A stretch of 64,000 nucleotides of DNA from Strix aluco (Eukaryota > Chordata > Aves > Strigiformes > Strigidae): contig NC_133932.1 in NCBI RefSeq assembly GCF_031877795.1, positions 80,725,437 to 80,789,436 of the forward strand, read 5' to 3'. Positions 12,379 through 60,297 of this stretch are shown piece by piece. Numbering within the stretch: position 1 is the stretch's first letter; each line of letters begins with the position of its first letter. The notes under the pieces are model-generated. The model was not told the DNA's origin, did no database searches, and was given only the letters and a program-made list of their open reading frames with translations. The position numbers were made by a program, and so were the translations under genes.

Positions 12379-12739
12379 TGTGGTGGTTTAGCCCCTGCCG
12401 GGGTCTGAGACCACGCGACTGCTGCCCCTCCCCCACAAAGGGAGTGAAATACAAAGCCCCAAGACTGAAATAAGGAAAGGTTTAATACAACAATGCAATA
12501 GCAACACAACAAACAACAACAATAACAGTAATAGTGATAGCAATGAACAGAGCAAAATAGCTACCAAATACAGCAGTGAGAAGCACCATGTACAAAACCA
12601 CGAGTGCACCGCGCTCCCGCGCCAGGAAAATGTGACCTGCCAGGATGTGATGTCCGCATGGTATCTGAATAACCCGGCTAGAGCTCCCCCCCTCTGCTGG
12701 GGAAACTTAACCCTATCCTGGTTAAACCAGGACACACTG
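12374..12739. repeat. 5-bp target-site duplication flanking the solo LTR
   Basis: The pentamer CACTG occurs at 12374-12378 and again at 12735-12739, immediately outside the LTR ends. A perfect duplication of this length is expected from retroviral integration and fixes the element's boundaries. Confidence 0.85.
12379..12734 (-). mobile_element. Solo LTR of an avian endogenous retrovirus
   Basis: The 356-bp element begins TGTGGTGGTTTAG and ends GGTTAAACCAGGACA on the plus strand. The ends are inverted (TGT...ACA) and flanked by a perfect CACTG duplication. On the minus strand it opens with TGTCCTGGTTTAACC and carries a TATTAAA-type signal about two thirds along, so the viral sense is probably minus. 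No internal retroviral sequence is left, so it arose by LTR-LTR recombination. The family resembles LTRs common in neoavian birds; the exact family was not checked. Confidence 0.85.
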
Positions 12740-15700
12740 TTTCAAAAGGCATTTATTAATTTCTAACAACTCCCTGGCATATTCTGTTCTTAGTGCATCA
12801 GGACTTCAGGTCTGCACCATCGTTACTACACCAGGATTAGCATTCAGAGAGTTTTAATTCCCACTAAAACCAACTGGAAGAGCTACAGTTTGCTAGGACA
12901 GGGGTGGCACTAAGCAAGGTTTCTGTCATTTGAAGTTGCTGTTATCTTGATTGAATTCACCACGACGCAAGCTGGCTTTGCTCTGGAGGAGCAGACGCAG
13001 ATCATGGTACTTTGCACTGAAGGGACAGCTTCACACATGCATGTGGAGAAGCTTTCAAGAACCAAAATGGCTCTGTAGAGAAAGACAGGCAAGTGATCAG
13101 ATCACAGTAAATGAAGATAAATTTGCAAAACTGTTGCATTTATCAGAGACCTGAGAGCCACAAATACAGCCCCAGGCACTCCAAGGGGATGCATCAGTGA
13201 CGGAGGGACAGATGCTTTCTCTCCCCCTACCACTTTGCTGATGAAAACAGGGTGATGGAAGTAACAGACAACCCTGCTGATTCTCAGTTTAAGGCATAGG
13301 TCTATCACATCCCTCACCACTTTGAGGATCAATGCTAACTTTAGGGAGTTTGTCACCACTTGCTTGGTCTTCCAGGAGTCAGCAGAGGCTTCCTCCCCTT
13401 GGCATGAAGGCTAGAGATGAGCAGCTACCAGTGAAGTGCTGGAGACATGACCGCATGGGAATCAAGGGTAAGGAGGAAGGCACAGAGGTCAAATATCCAT
13501 AGCTCAAGATGAAATATTTTAAAAGTATCTGTTGATACGCTCATCTCTATATCTTGCACAATATAGATGCTATATAAATTGTATCCCTTCCCCAGATTCC
13601 TCCTAACTTCCTGGCCCAGCACTACCTCCAAGCAATTTTAGTCCCTTTCTATGAAAAAGGAGCAACGCTGCCCCATCACGGTGAACTTCTTGTGTTTTAC
13701 ACACCAAACCAATTACCCTGCATTGCTTCAATCTGAATGTATACATTAAAATCCCTGACCCAACCAGATCCTGTGTAGTCTATCGCAGGAATACATATCT
13801 GAGCTCTGGGTAGCATTGCCATATGCAGTGTAGGGAACCTTCCATATGGTTTCTGAAAAGTGGTTACAGCACACGTGCACCAGGCACTTTTCAAAGTAAA
13901 ACAGATCTGTTCATTTTTATTTTCAAAATACCAAAGCAGTAAAATCATGTAATTGAGTAATCACTTGCCAAATTTCCTTTTTTAATCTAATCTATTTTGA
14001 ATTACATCTGAGCCAAAATGCAAATTAAACTGGTAAGGTTCCAAGATTTCTTTTTTTCCCTTTTAGAAAACACAATTTAAGGTACTCATAAGTAAGGAAA
14101 TTTTAAAAAACATTTGTTTTGTATGCTGTAAACTTACAAGTTTCAGCCTGAAGTAAATTTTCATAGGTAATAGGTTAAATAGAAGTCTTATGTAAATTTT
14201 GATCTCTTCTTAACAACTCCAATGTTCATTTTATAAAATTTGATTTGAAAACAATGCCATTGTTTGAGAAGGGGCTCAAAGGGTCAGAAACTAGGCAAAA
14301 AAAGTACCCACTCTAACAAGGCACAGGTACAGTCTTTCAGCTCTAGCTACTGTATCCAAAAAAGGAGAGATTCCTGAGATTGCTCATTTGCCGTCTCCCT
14401 CAATCAGTTTTTTTGGGGGCTGTTGTTGCAGCAGGATTAAAAGCCAAACTCACTTGCCAGCCTGGGCCAACTCGTCAGCACTTGACCATGAGGCGAGACA
14501 GATCCTCACCATCCTACCACAGCCTCACAAAGTCACACATCTCAGCAGATTAACAAAATGATAGATAGAAGTAGCCTTCCAGAGGACCCGCTGCTGCAAA
14601 CCTTTGCTCTTTGGGTTGCAGTTGTTCAGATTAAGTCTCTCCCTACCCCCAGGCAGACCTTGTGGAAAGCCGTGTGACCTCGTGGGTTGCCTTCTACCAC
14701 AGCGCTGCCATCCGTTGAAAAAACTGGCACCCACCCAAGTCACGGCTGTCTTCATGGTGCTTGTCTTTTCTCCCCTAAAGCTCTTTCCTCAAACTGGGGT
14801 CTCCTCGTGATGCCTCCTGGCCCCTTTTGTAAGGCCGCAAAGGCACAACCGACCCTGTTAATTTTAAAATACTTTAAAACAGCTGAACAGGTTTGGTGCG
14901 GGTTTTTTTTCCACTGACACTATTGTTGAAAGAGAGCTGTTGGGAAGGGGCAGGCCAATCCTGAGCATGCAAAATGCAGCAGAAGACATACAGGAGAGAT
15001 GGAGGAGTTACAAGGCTGATGCTGGTTTGCAAAAGACTGACTGACCTTGCAGCTGCCCTTCTAAAGGGGATCTTGCCCCTCTTCAATGTGCCTTTTATGC
15101 CCCTTCCCCAGCAGTGCTACTGGTACTCATCAAATCCTGATGACCTGGTTCGGTGAGCTAAAACCACCGAGAACTAATTTGTTTTTTCTCCCGCTGCTGC
15201 TAAAGGCTGAGTTTTCCACCAGTTTAACTCCTCAACTCCTCACTTAAACTGCTAGGTGACAGCCAGTGTCAGCTCAAGGGAAGCAAGAGCAGTGTGAAGC
15301 CAGGGGAACAGGGACACTCTTTTTTTTGGCGGCTAACAGCACAAAGTAGCTGCGATGTCAAAGCGCACCCTCAGGTCTCCGATGGCTAGGGAGACTAGAG
15401 ACATGGTAGAGAGGGCAAAGGAGAGACAGGAAGAGCGCGAAATCAAAACAGACCAAGGATAAAGAGAATACGCATACTAGATGCAAAGTAGGGGCTGGAC
15501 TGTGAGCGTTGATCGTGGGAACAGATGGAGAGATAGAGAGAGAAATGACACCCATTACACTCAAAATCGTATGTATGAGAGAGGGGGAGAGGGGAGGGCA
15601 GAGACAGCGCACGGTGGGAGAGATGGAATTAGCAAGACAGGAAAAAAGATTTGCAGAAAATAATGGTTTAAGAAAAACTGGAATCGGAACTTACTGTTCA

Positions 15701-15871
15701 CTGGAAAACCACAGTCTAGTTGCACAGTTAGAAAAGAATGAGCCTTTGAAAAACAGCTTAATACTTTCTCTTTTAACGTTTGACATTTGCAAGGATCACC
15801 TGCTCTTTGTACATTGCATAGTCGCACAAGAAGAGTTAAAAGGTACAGCATAACATCAGCTTTGGCCAGCC

Positions 15872-15887
15872 CAATAAACATTTATTG
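15872..15887. repeat. Short palindrome carrying AATAAA on both strands
   Basis: CAATAAA-CA-TTTATTG is a perfect inverted repeat with a 2-bp spacer. Each strand therefore shows a poly(A) signal hexamer. No transcript can be tied to it. Confidence 0.6.
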
Positions 15888-16941
15888 TATTGACTAGAGG
15901 CATAACATTGCACAGAATAAACTAGAGCCAAAGCAAATAAAATATTCTTCCAGTTCTGTAGAGGATCGAGATGCAAACAAAAAGATTTTGATACTTCCAT
16001 GGCTCTCCATTGGCACAGGAACTAGAAAGGAATATTCATTAGATTTGACTATAAATGTTCGTCTTGTGTGGGAGGTCTTAGTATAGTAATATGTATTAGA
16101 AACTTGATATTTTTCCAATCAAGTCTTTCCACTTCCATTTACATATATTTAATGGTAAATATTCATTTTTCTACCTGAAGCATTTTAAATAAGTGTACAA
16201 TAAACACATGTATACAGAAGGGGAGCAAATAGCTTAAGGGACTTGTGATGAGCCCTAGAACTGCTCCAGCCTCCACATCGCTGGTTGGGAGCAATGCAAG
16301 ATGATCCCTCCACACAGCTTGTGGGGGGTCTCGTAGACTGAGTTGGTGATCTCACCCTCATTTCTCCTGAACTGCGATCCTCCCCTGCAACCAATAAACC
16401 ATAATTGATGCAAACTGGCATCTGTGCCAGTAGAAAAGGTGACAGCTGGCAAGGAGATGCCCTCTCACACATAGAAGTGGATTTCTTCAGAGCACAACCA
16501 ACTTCAGTTTGCAGTTGTGTCAATACACACTTAGCTTTTCCAAGCACCGAAATGCATGGGCAATAGTTAGTATAGCTTGCGACTGCAAGTTCATTTAAAA
16601 CAGAACGGTGTAATGCACAGAAACTCTCAAGTGAGATGTCATCATTTGACCTCAACTAAACAGTGCTGTTCACTATGGTCAGCAGCAGCAGCATGGCCTT
16701 CGGGGGAACACACTTCAGCCCCTTGCAGCGGCGAGACAGCAGGGAGCTGCCATCTCTCCCCGAGAATTCCCGGGTATGCAGCGGCTCTCAGGGGGCACAA
16801 ACCCACACCACTTACGCATGGGGGCTATGGGCTTACCGAAGGAGTGCTTTTGTTCACTGCTGTTGCCTAACGCATAGCTGACGTAGGGTGCATCGTGAAC
16901 TCCTCACATGTATGCAAGAGCCCCAGTTTGTGACAGAAAAC

Positions 16942-16962
16942 TTTTTTTTTTTTTTTTTTTTT
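16942..16962 (+). repeat. Poly(T) homopolymer
   Basis: A run of 21 T with no recognisable element attached. Confidence 0.9.
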
Positions 16963-19712
16963 ACGGAAAGCACGTTTTAGGAAAAGAGAAGGAAAAAGTT
17001 TTTCCAGTCAGGATGCACTGATCGAAGACAACTGAAAGGAGGCTGTAAGCTATTCTTTCAAGATGAGGTTATGAAACCACATTCATAAAATGGGTAACTG
17101 TGGAAATAAGCATGAAAAAAGCAAGGTCTTATCAGCTGGTCTCTCAGAAGAAGTAAGTTAGGAAGAAGAGACAGGCTTTCACATACTCAAAACCACTCTT
17201 CAGGCATCATCCAGAGGCAGTAAACTTCAAGCTAGATTACAGGTAAGTGTGAAGGTTTGTAAATTAGTCATACTTGAAGACTGCCCCCAAAGATATCCAG
17301 TATCGAATTAACTGACATCTTGCACTCATACTGACCTACTGGTACAGTACACATTAATGATTTAATAACATAAAGCTGGTGAGTGTTGATTATGAAAGAA
17401 TGCGAATAGACCTGGGTAGAAATGCATGTCCTTTGTACCGCTTACCATGAAAAAATGATACTTAATGGCTACAGTTACATTAATAGCAAAGTTAAAATTT
17501 TATTTTCAAATCGTTGGGTTCAATGGCAAGCTAAGAGGATAATGTTACCTGTCAACTTATAGGGCAATCTGGAAAAGATTAAGAGACATGCTTCGTATTT
17601 GCACTCAGATTAACTATGAGTTCATTTTATGAATTGTAGGGTATATTTATAAGGTGAAATTAAGATACCATTTACCTTAATACTGACCGATTGAAGTCAA
17701 GAGAGACTACAGGAAGTAAGAAAATATTTCTGGAGAGTAAAACAAATAGAGTGCCTCTTCTGAAAGTCACACACAGGTTTTTCTGCATAGATTAAAACTT
17801 GTATCATGATGGATCATAAACTGTAAAGTAGTTCTTGTGTCTAGCAGAAAATTCTATTTTATGTATGAATTTTATGTCTCATACATGAGGACAGATAGTA
17901 CTCTTCTACTGCATTATTGGAGACTTATCAAAAACAGGATACTTTTTTCTTGGGAAGATGAAAAGTACAGAGATAAGCAGGGAAATAAAGACTGAAGTTT
18001 TAACCAATAATATTTTTGTGTGGTTATCAGAGGAATGTAATAATTAATCTTTTAATCATTCTGAAGATTGTGTGAAATCATAATATCTCATCTTTTCCAG
18101 CCTCAACCTGCCATTCTTGATCTGAATTACAAACAATAAGAAAGGAGATGATTTAATGAGCAACTTTGTCATGTTGCCATTTTGCCGTAGTCAAAGGGAA
18201 ATGTCTAGTTTTGCCTCTAAACTAAAATGGAATAGACTTAGGTTTCAACTATGCTCACAACTGAGGCAAACGTGAATAGAAAAGTGAGGGCTATTTTAAA
18301 GCTACAACCCCCCAATGTCTTCACATTTTCATAGAGACAATTAAATACACACTGTTAAGAAGAAACAAACATTCATTTACTAGAAAATAAAATCCATGTT
18401 GTGAAGAAAGACACACGTATGAAAAGAAGTCTAAAATTTGATAAATACAAAACTAAATCCCAAACCAAAAATTTCAGTCACAATGGCAATAGGTATGTTC
18501 TTATTTCGAAGGAAAAAAAATGTCAGCATGATTTAATCGTACTCATAAATAGGCACTTCAGTAAAGTATATATTTACACTGGCTTTCTGAATGCTAGGGC
18601 ATCACAAAGTAGTATGGCTTTATTACAATGGATGGAAGATGGCAACTACTTAGAACCCAGTGCCAACATGGATTATAACAAATCCAGTGAGTATTTTGTT
18701 TTTCAATTATTCATAGAAAATTTAATCCTGATTAAGTATCCTTGGGCAGGAATTCATGGGTAGTTGATGACTGAAACCAACATTTATTTGAAATGCTTCT
18801 GTTAATTTAATCTGTGTATATGGCTTAATTATGATTGAATCCTCAATGTAACAGAAATGAATTATATCAGGATTAAAATTCTAGTACCACATCACCCATT
18901 CCATTTTCTTTGCCTTTTTTTTCCTTTAAAAGATGCAAGCCTGCTGTTTTAATTACCTTTATGTTGCTATGTCTTCTAAGACTCAAATACTATTTAGACC
19001 TTCATTACTGGATGAAATTTTTAGTTACATTTATTTTTTAAAAAAAAAGGCAGATATAAACCCTATTTTCATTCCCATTAAAATTTTAACCAGTATGAAC
19101 ATTAGTTGCAAAAAAGGCTTTTCTTTTACACCAATAATAAAGGACAGTTTCTCGCGGTCAGTTGTGAACATTTAACATACATTTTTTAGAGGACTCTCCC
19201 TCTTTTGTTTCTCTTTCTTTAATACTTATACATAAAATGCATTTTCTCTAAAGCATGAAAATAAAAGAACTTGTACTCATCATTACGCATCACACCAATT
19301 TCACAACTGGCCTATTTCAGGCTTGTTTGAGCTTGTAGATGTTTTAAGAACTGCATTTTATAACACTTTCAAACCTAGTATTGATACAAAGTAAGGACAT
19401 TTTTTTGTGTCTGTGAGCGGGAGAGAAAAGATTAAATGTACTTTTCCATGATACAGCTCAGTACCACATGCTACACATAAACAATATTTATAAAATTATT
19501 CAAATTATGGATTTTTCCAGTCCACAATACTTTTAACAGATTAATCTATGGACCTTGTCAGACCAGGTCTATGACCACAGGTCTGTGAAGTGCTCTGATA
19601 TTATCACTCAGTTTTCCAGTGAAACCAATGTATCACACATCTGTGACAAAAATACCTGTATATTTAAGTCATTATTGCACATTTATTACATAACGTATTC
19701 TTCCTAAACATC

Positions 19713-42317
<22,605 letters not shown>

Positions 42318-42380
42318 CCCGGGGCTCCGCCGGCGGCGGCCGCCGCCGCCCCCCCACCCCCCGCCGGCTCGCGCCGCCGC

Positions 42381-42390
42381 GTCACGTGAT
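42381..42390. promoter_or_regulatory. CACGTG E-box (USF/TFE-type)
   Basis: GTCACGTGAT is palindromic in its core and lies about 64 bp upstream of the GPR180 start codon. It matches USF and, with its GTCACGTGA context, TFEB/TFE3-type sites. Binding is inferred. Confidence 0.5.
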
Positions 42391-42454
42391 CCCCCTCCCC
42401 GGGTTACAAGCGGGCGCGGGACGGGAGAGCGGGAGGGCAGGAGCGGAAAGAGAA

Positions 42455-42459
42455 CCAAT
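42455..42459 (+). promoter_or_regulatory. CCAAT box
   Basis: AACCAATGGG context, in the NF-Y consensus form, roughly one quarter of the way from GPR180 to TGDS. Confidence 0.5.
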
Positions 42460-42492
42460 GGGAGCCGCGCGCGGGGGAGCGCGCCCACCCTG

Positions 42493-42501
42493 GGGGCGGG
42501 G
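42493..42501 (+). promoter_or_regulatory. GC box (Sp1-type)
   Basis: GGGGCGGGG matches the Sp1/KLF consensus in the middle of the shared promoter. Confidence 0.5.
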
Positions 42502-42789
42502 TCGAGAGAGCCGGCCCCGCCCCTGCCACCGTGCGCGGCACCTCCCCTGATACAACGTGTCCGTTGCTGGGTTCGGCCGTAAGTTGAGACCCGGCGTCGT
42601 AAAAGGCGACGGTCGCCGTTTGAAGGCGGAGGCCAGGCCTTCGTCTCTTCGCGTGGCCTCTTCAGAGGCGGGGAGTTCCGTTGTTCGGTCCCCCCGTGGA
42701 GAGAGGAAGGCATTTTGTCACGCAGGCTCTTGTGGCCGCTGCGGCCCTGCCCGTGAAACCCCCGGAGAACTACAGCTTTCGTCCCGTGC

Positions 42790-42801
42790 TGCGCATGCGT
42801 A
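42790..42801. promoter_or_regulatory. NRF1-like site
   Basis: TGCGCATGCGTA matches the palindromic NRF1 consensus with one mismatch, about 67 bp upstream of the TGDS ATG. NRF1 sites are frequent in bidirectional housekeeping promoters. Confidence 0.55.
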
Positions 42802-42867
42802 GTCGTGAGGTCGCGGCGCCAGGTAGCGGGAGGGGGATGGGAGGGCTGCCGCCGTAAAGCGCGGACG

Positions 42868-57941
<15,074 letters not shown>

Positions 57942-58940
57942 GGTGGCGGAGAACCTGAAGGAGTTTATTCTACCTCATTACAGTCTTTTCTCTGAAGCCT
58001 GCAATCAAGTGGCCACATTGAACTCTTAATGTGTTCAAGGTATGAACCATGGTGAAAACAGAACTGCAGTACGGCACAACTTTGGAAGGCTTTAGCACTT
58101 TATCAGTTGAACCCATTTATTTCAGCTTTTGGTGCAATACTATATTCTCACTACGTATTGATTTTAAAGAACTGTACAGGGTGAAGAATATTTATAATGC
58201 TGTAAATTGGTGTAACTGAAGTTAAATCTGCCTTATTAATTAAGAATAATTGTGATTACAGCTTTTGGGACTTCAATGAAATTTGTTTTAGTTCTGGAAT
58301 TGTTCATCTGTATTTGTTTTTACAGTGTAATATATTATTTCTGTCACTTTAAAGAATTGCATTTTATTTTTAATCAAGGCAAAAAATGACATATTTTCTG
58401 GAGAGTATAAAGCAGTTGATAAAAGCCGGATATGGCACCCATATGGTTCAGTCCTTTTCTCTGTTGATGCAGTATTACCTTCTGTAGATGACTGATTAAA
58501 CTGTTATCTACTCCATAACTTAAATGACCTTTTAAGAGGGGTGAGGGGGAAAGGTATCAAGAAGCATTTTCTTGAACTTGGCTGTTTTAGATATCATCTT
58601 TTTACTGTCTTACTGTCTTTTACATGTTAATTTCCTTAACTGTAATTGTAACAAACTTGAAATACTGTAACACAGTTAACATTCCAATGATGTTATTTCC
58701 TGTGATATGAAGGCTGTTTAGGGAGAAGAATTTGAAACACTTCTTTTTCATGTGAATTGTCGGTTGGCAGACCTTATTCAAAGCAATGTTTCAGAATGTT
58801 TTTTTGGTGACAAACATTTTTAAAGATGAAACTATATTTGAGTTTTAATGTGAAGTTTGGGAGGAAACTTCAGTTCTAGAAATATGTCAGTGCATACTCT
58901 TCAAAGTTGATTTAGTAATAAAAGTTATGGTGTGTCCTGA
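57942..58940 (+). other. TGDS 3' untranslated region
   Basis: About 1 kb of AT-rich sequence without repeats runs from the stop codon to an AATAAA at 58917-58922. The GT-rich stretch GGTGTGTCC just behind it is what a poly(A) downstream element looks like. Confidence 0.75.
58917..58922 (+). terminator. TGDS poly(A) signal
   Basis: A canonical AATAAA about 975 bp after the stop, followed within 15 bp by the GT-rich TATGGTGTGTCC. It is the last canonical hexamer before the retroviral element begins. Confidence 0.7.
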
Positions 58941-59356
58941 TCCACTGTCGGGGGGAGGTTTCGATACGATCCCAAGAGCGAGATTAAGACACAAACGAGG
59001 TCAAATGCCATATACCCAAAACAGGTTTTTATTATTAAAGAAGTGAAGAGGGGTAGCGATAGGACAGAATAGAAGGAAAAGACAGAAATAAAGCAAGGAT
59101 GTGGGATAGGGCTGCAAGAATAGTCACCACCATGGATCCAGCGGTGTCCCTGGGCATGTCTGCCCCTTTGAGGCTTGTCTAAAGGGTCCGGACAGTGCAA
59201 CTGCAAGGAAGTGGGGGGGTGCATCCTTCAATACACTCCTGCTTCTCTGGGCAACATCCCCCAGACCAATTCACAGGCTGCAGCAGCTTCTCTTGGAGGT
59301 TTGCACAGACACAAGCAAGCTTTGAGGTAGTCGTATGACATCTCAGTCTCACACCA
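58928..59356 (-). mobile_element. 3' LTR of the endogenous retrovirus (edges approximate)
   Basis: The minus strand shows AATAAA at 59033-59028 followed by a GTTTTGGGTATATGGC stretch and a pyrimidine-rich U5 ending ACCTCCCCCCGACA. Two edge pairs are possible. One is a 7-bp inverted repeat, CACACCA at 59350-59356 with TGGTGTG at 58928-58934. The other is TGTC...GACA at 59340 and 58946. Neither has a textbook polypurine tract in front, so the boundaries remain open. The region also contains the 3' half of a cysteine-rich ORF. Confidence 0.6.
59028..59033 (-). terminator. Retroviral LTR poly(A) signal
   Basis: AATAAA on the minus strand inside the 3' LTR, where the R region is expected. Confidence 0.65.
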
Positions 59357-59553
59357 CCCTGTGGCTCAAAGATTGCTTTAGGACCCATGGTGGCTTTAGG
59401 TAAGGAGTGTTGTTTAGAAAAGGCTGGAAAAGAGCATTTTATTACTACTTCATTGAATGAATTATCAATTATATAAAATATGAAACAATATATAGCAAGA
59501 AGAAACATTAACATGACAAAATCACATAGCAAAAGAAAACAGGGAAAAAACAT
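59179..59553 (-). CDS. Small 3' ORF: hydrophobic N-terminal half, cysteine-rich C-terminal half
   Basis: A 124-codon open frame. The first about 30 residues are strongly hydrophobic (FLLLCDFVMLMFLLAIYCF). An internal ATG at 59388, in the near-ideal context GCCACCATGG, would start a 69-residue protein with nine cysteines arranged as CVC, GGCC and CSC. The frame runs into the LTR. I recognise no family. It could be an accessory gene, a fragment of an old env-like exon or a chance ORF. The excellent start context and cysteine pattern argue mildly for a real gene. Confidence 0.35.
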   Translation of the reverse strand: MFFPCFLLLCDFVMLMFLLAIYCFIFYIIDNSFNEVVIKCSFPAFSKQHSLPKATMGPKAIFEPQGGVRLRCHTTTSKLACVCANLQEKLLQPVNWSGGCCPEKQECIEGCTPPLPCSCTVRTL

Positions 59554-59779
59554 CTGTCCATAAAATTTTCACGTCTGAAGGTTTTGGCTGGTGCACTGCA
59601 TGGACATATTTAACATTGTCCAGTGATGAGGTGGCTATAAATTCCACGTTGCTCACAACGTGTTGAACTAAAATTGAATAAAGCAGAGAATAATACATGG
59701 CAAAACCAGTAATAAGGCCAAATCGTGCAACAAATAGAACGATATTAATACTAACAATGGTTAACAATATTCTAACCAA
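59522..59779 (-). pseudogene. Second, diverged copy of the env membrane-anchor/tail region
   Basis: An open frame of 85 codons whose hydrophobic start is followed by HVVSNVEF, SSLDNVK and AVHQPKPS. The same succession, VVSNMQF, VSLDGIK and AIHKKAPS, occurs in the env tail at 60298-60480. By eye about half of the 34 aligned residues are identical. This is a duplicated or second env 3' segment, not a simple recent repeat, because the copies have diverged strongly while keeping the pattern. It has no ATG at its beginning. Confidence 0.6.
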
Positions 59780-59863
59780 ACATGTAACAAAGGTAACAAT
59801 AACAGTATCAATTAACAGTATTTTAACCTAACATGTCTAACCAAAATGTGTCCCAGGCTGGGC

Positions 59864-60046
59864 CTAAGGACATGCTCCCGGCCCTTGGGGATTGGGGGGA
59901 GAAGGTGGTTGTCCACAAAAACAAGTACAGCTGTGAAACGGGTTACATGGACACTTACAAGACCAACACATGCATATCACAAGGGAAAGCATAACAAGAG
60001 CTACCAGAGTAACCGCCACAGAATTAAGTATCAACAGGGTATACAT
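59864..60046 (-). CDS. Small ORF: one membrane segment followed by a cysteine-rich, proline-rich tail
   Basis: Sixty residues starting at a true ATG. Residues 3-24 form a hydrophobic segment (ILNSVAVTLVALVMLSLVIC). Then comes a juxtamembrane cluster, CMCWSCKCPC, and a CTCFCG motif, ending in PPSPPNP. Cysteines this close to a membrane are usually palmitoylated. It lies between env and its duplicated tail. No family was recognised. It may be a viral accessory protein or the relic of a membrane anchor. Confidence 0.35.
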   Translation of the reverse strand: MYTLLILNSVAVTLVALVMLSLVICMCWSCKCPCNPFHSCTCFCGQPPSPPNPQGPGACP

Positions 60047-60297
60047 TTCTGGTTGGTGTTGTCAGTTGTGGAGCTGAAGATGATGGTCTGGCTCACTGGA
60101 GCTGGGGTCTGCCTGTGCAGCAGGAAAATGTATTTCCACGCTCCCAGCCCAGAGTGCACATGTAGTTTAGACCTGAGTACTTTCATTTCGTCTTCATGGG
60201 TGGCTCACGGCTACACTTACCCCTATAAGGTAGTGGGTTGTTATATCACCCTGTGACTGGAGTGGTGGCCATTGTAAATGAGAAAGAACACATGCAT
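60047..60297 (-). other. Spacer between env and the small 3' ORFs
   Basis: No long frame. A short minus-strand ATG frame of about 45 codons, ending CIPC just before the 59864-60046 ORF, is open. Nothing in it is recognisable. Confidence 0.4.

Larger units (their letters stand above)
12740..19712. other. Intergenic DNA downstream of GPR180, probably including its 3' UTR near 19.7 kb
   Basis: No coding exon was recognised. The part just below 19713 should hold the GPR180 3' UTR. Minus-strand AATAAA candidates lie at 19682-19687, 19030-19035, 18783-18788 and 18619-18624, and the sequence alone does not show which is used. Other contents are a GA-rich stretch at about 15400-15660, a palindrome with AATAAA on both strands at 15872-15887 and a T21 run at 16942-16962. 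Confidence 0.5.
42318..42867. promoter_or_regulatory. Shared bidirectional CpG-island promoter of GPR180 and TGDS
   Basis: The 550 bp between the two opposed start codons are CpG-rich and TATA-less. Motifs seen are CACGTG at 42383-42388, CCAAT at 42455-42459, GGGGCGGGG at 42493-42501 and an NRF1-like TGCGCATGCGTA at 42790-42801. The CpG island extends into both first exons and introns (about 41570-43250). Head-to-head pairs this close normally share promoter elements; transcription start sites cannot be read from the sequence. Confidence 0.85.

Noticed and set aside
1-19700. SOX21, expected from vertebrate synteny to neighbour GPR180
   Set aside because: No frame shows an HMG box or other SOX21 sequence. 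It should lie to the left of the window.
58928-58945. Firm assignment of the left LTR edge
   Set aside because: Both a 7-bp (TGGTGTG/CACACCA) and a 4-bp (TGTC/GACA) inverted end pair fit, and the second LTR is outside the window, so the edge is reported as approximate.
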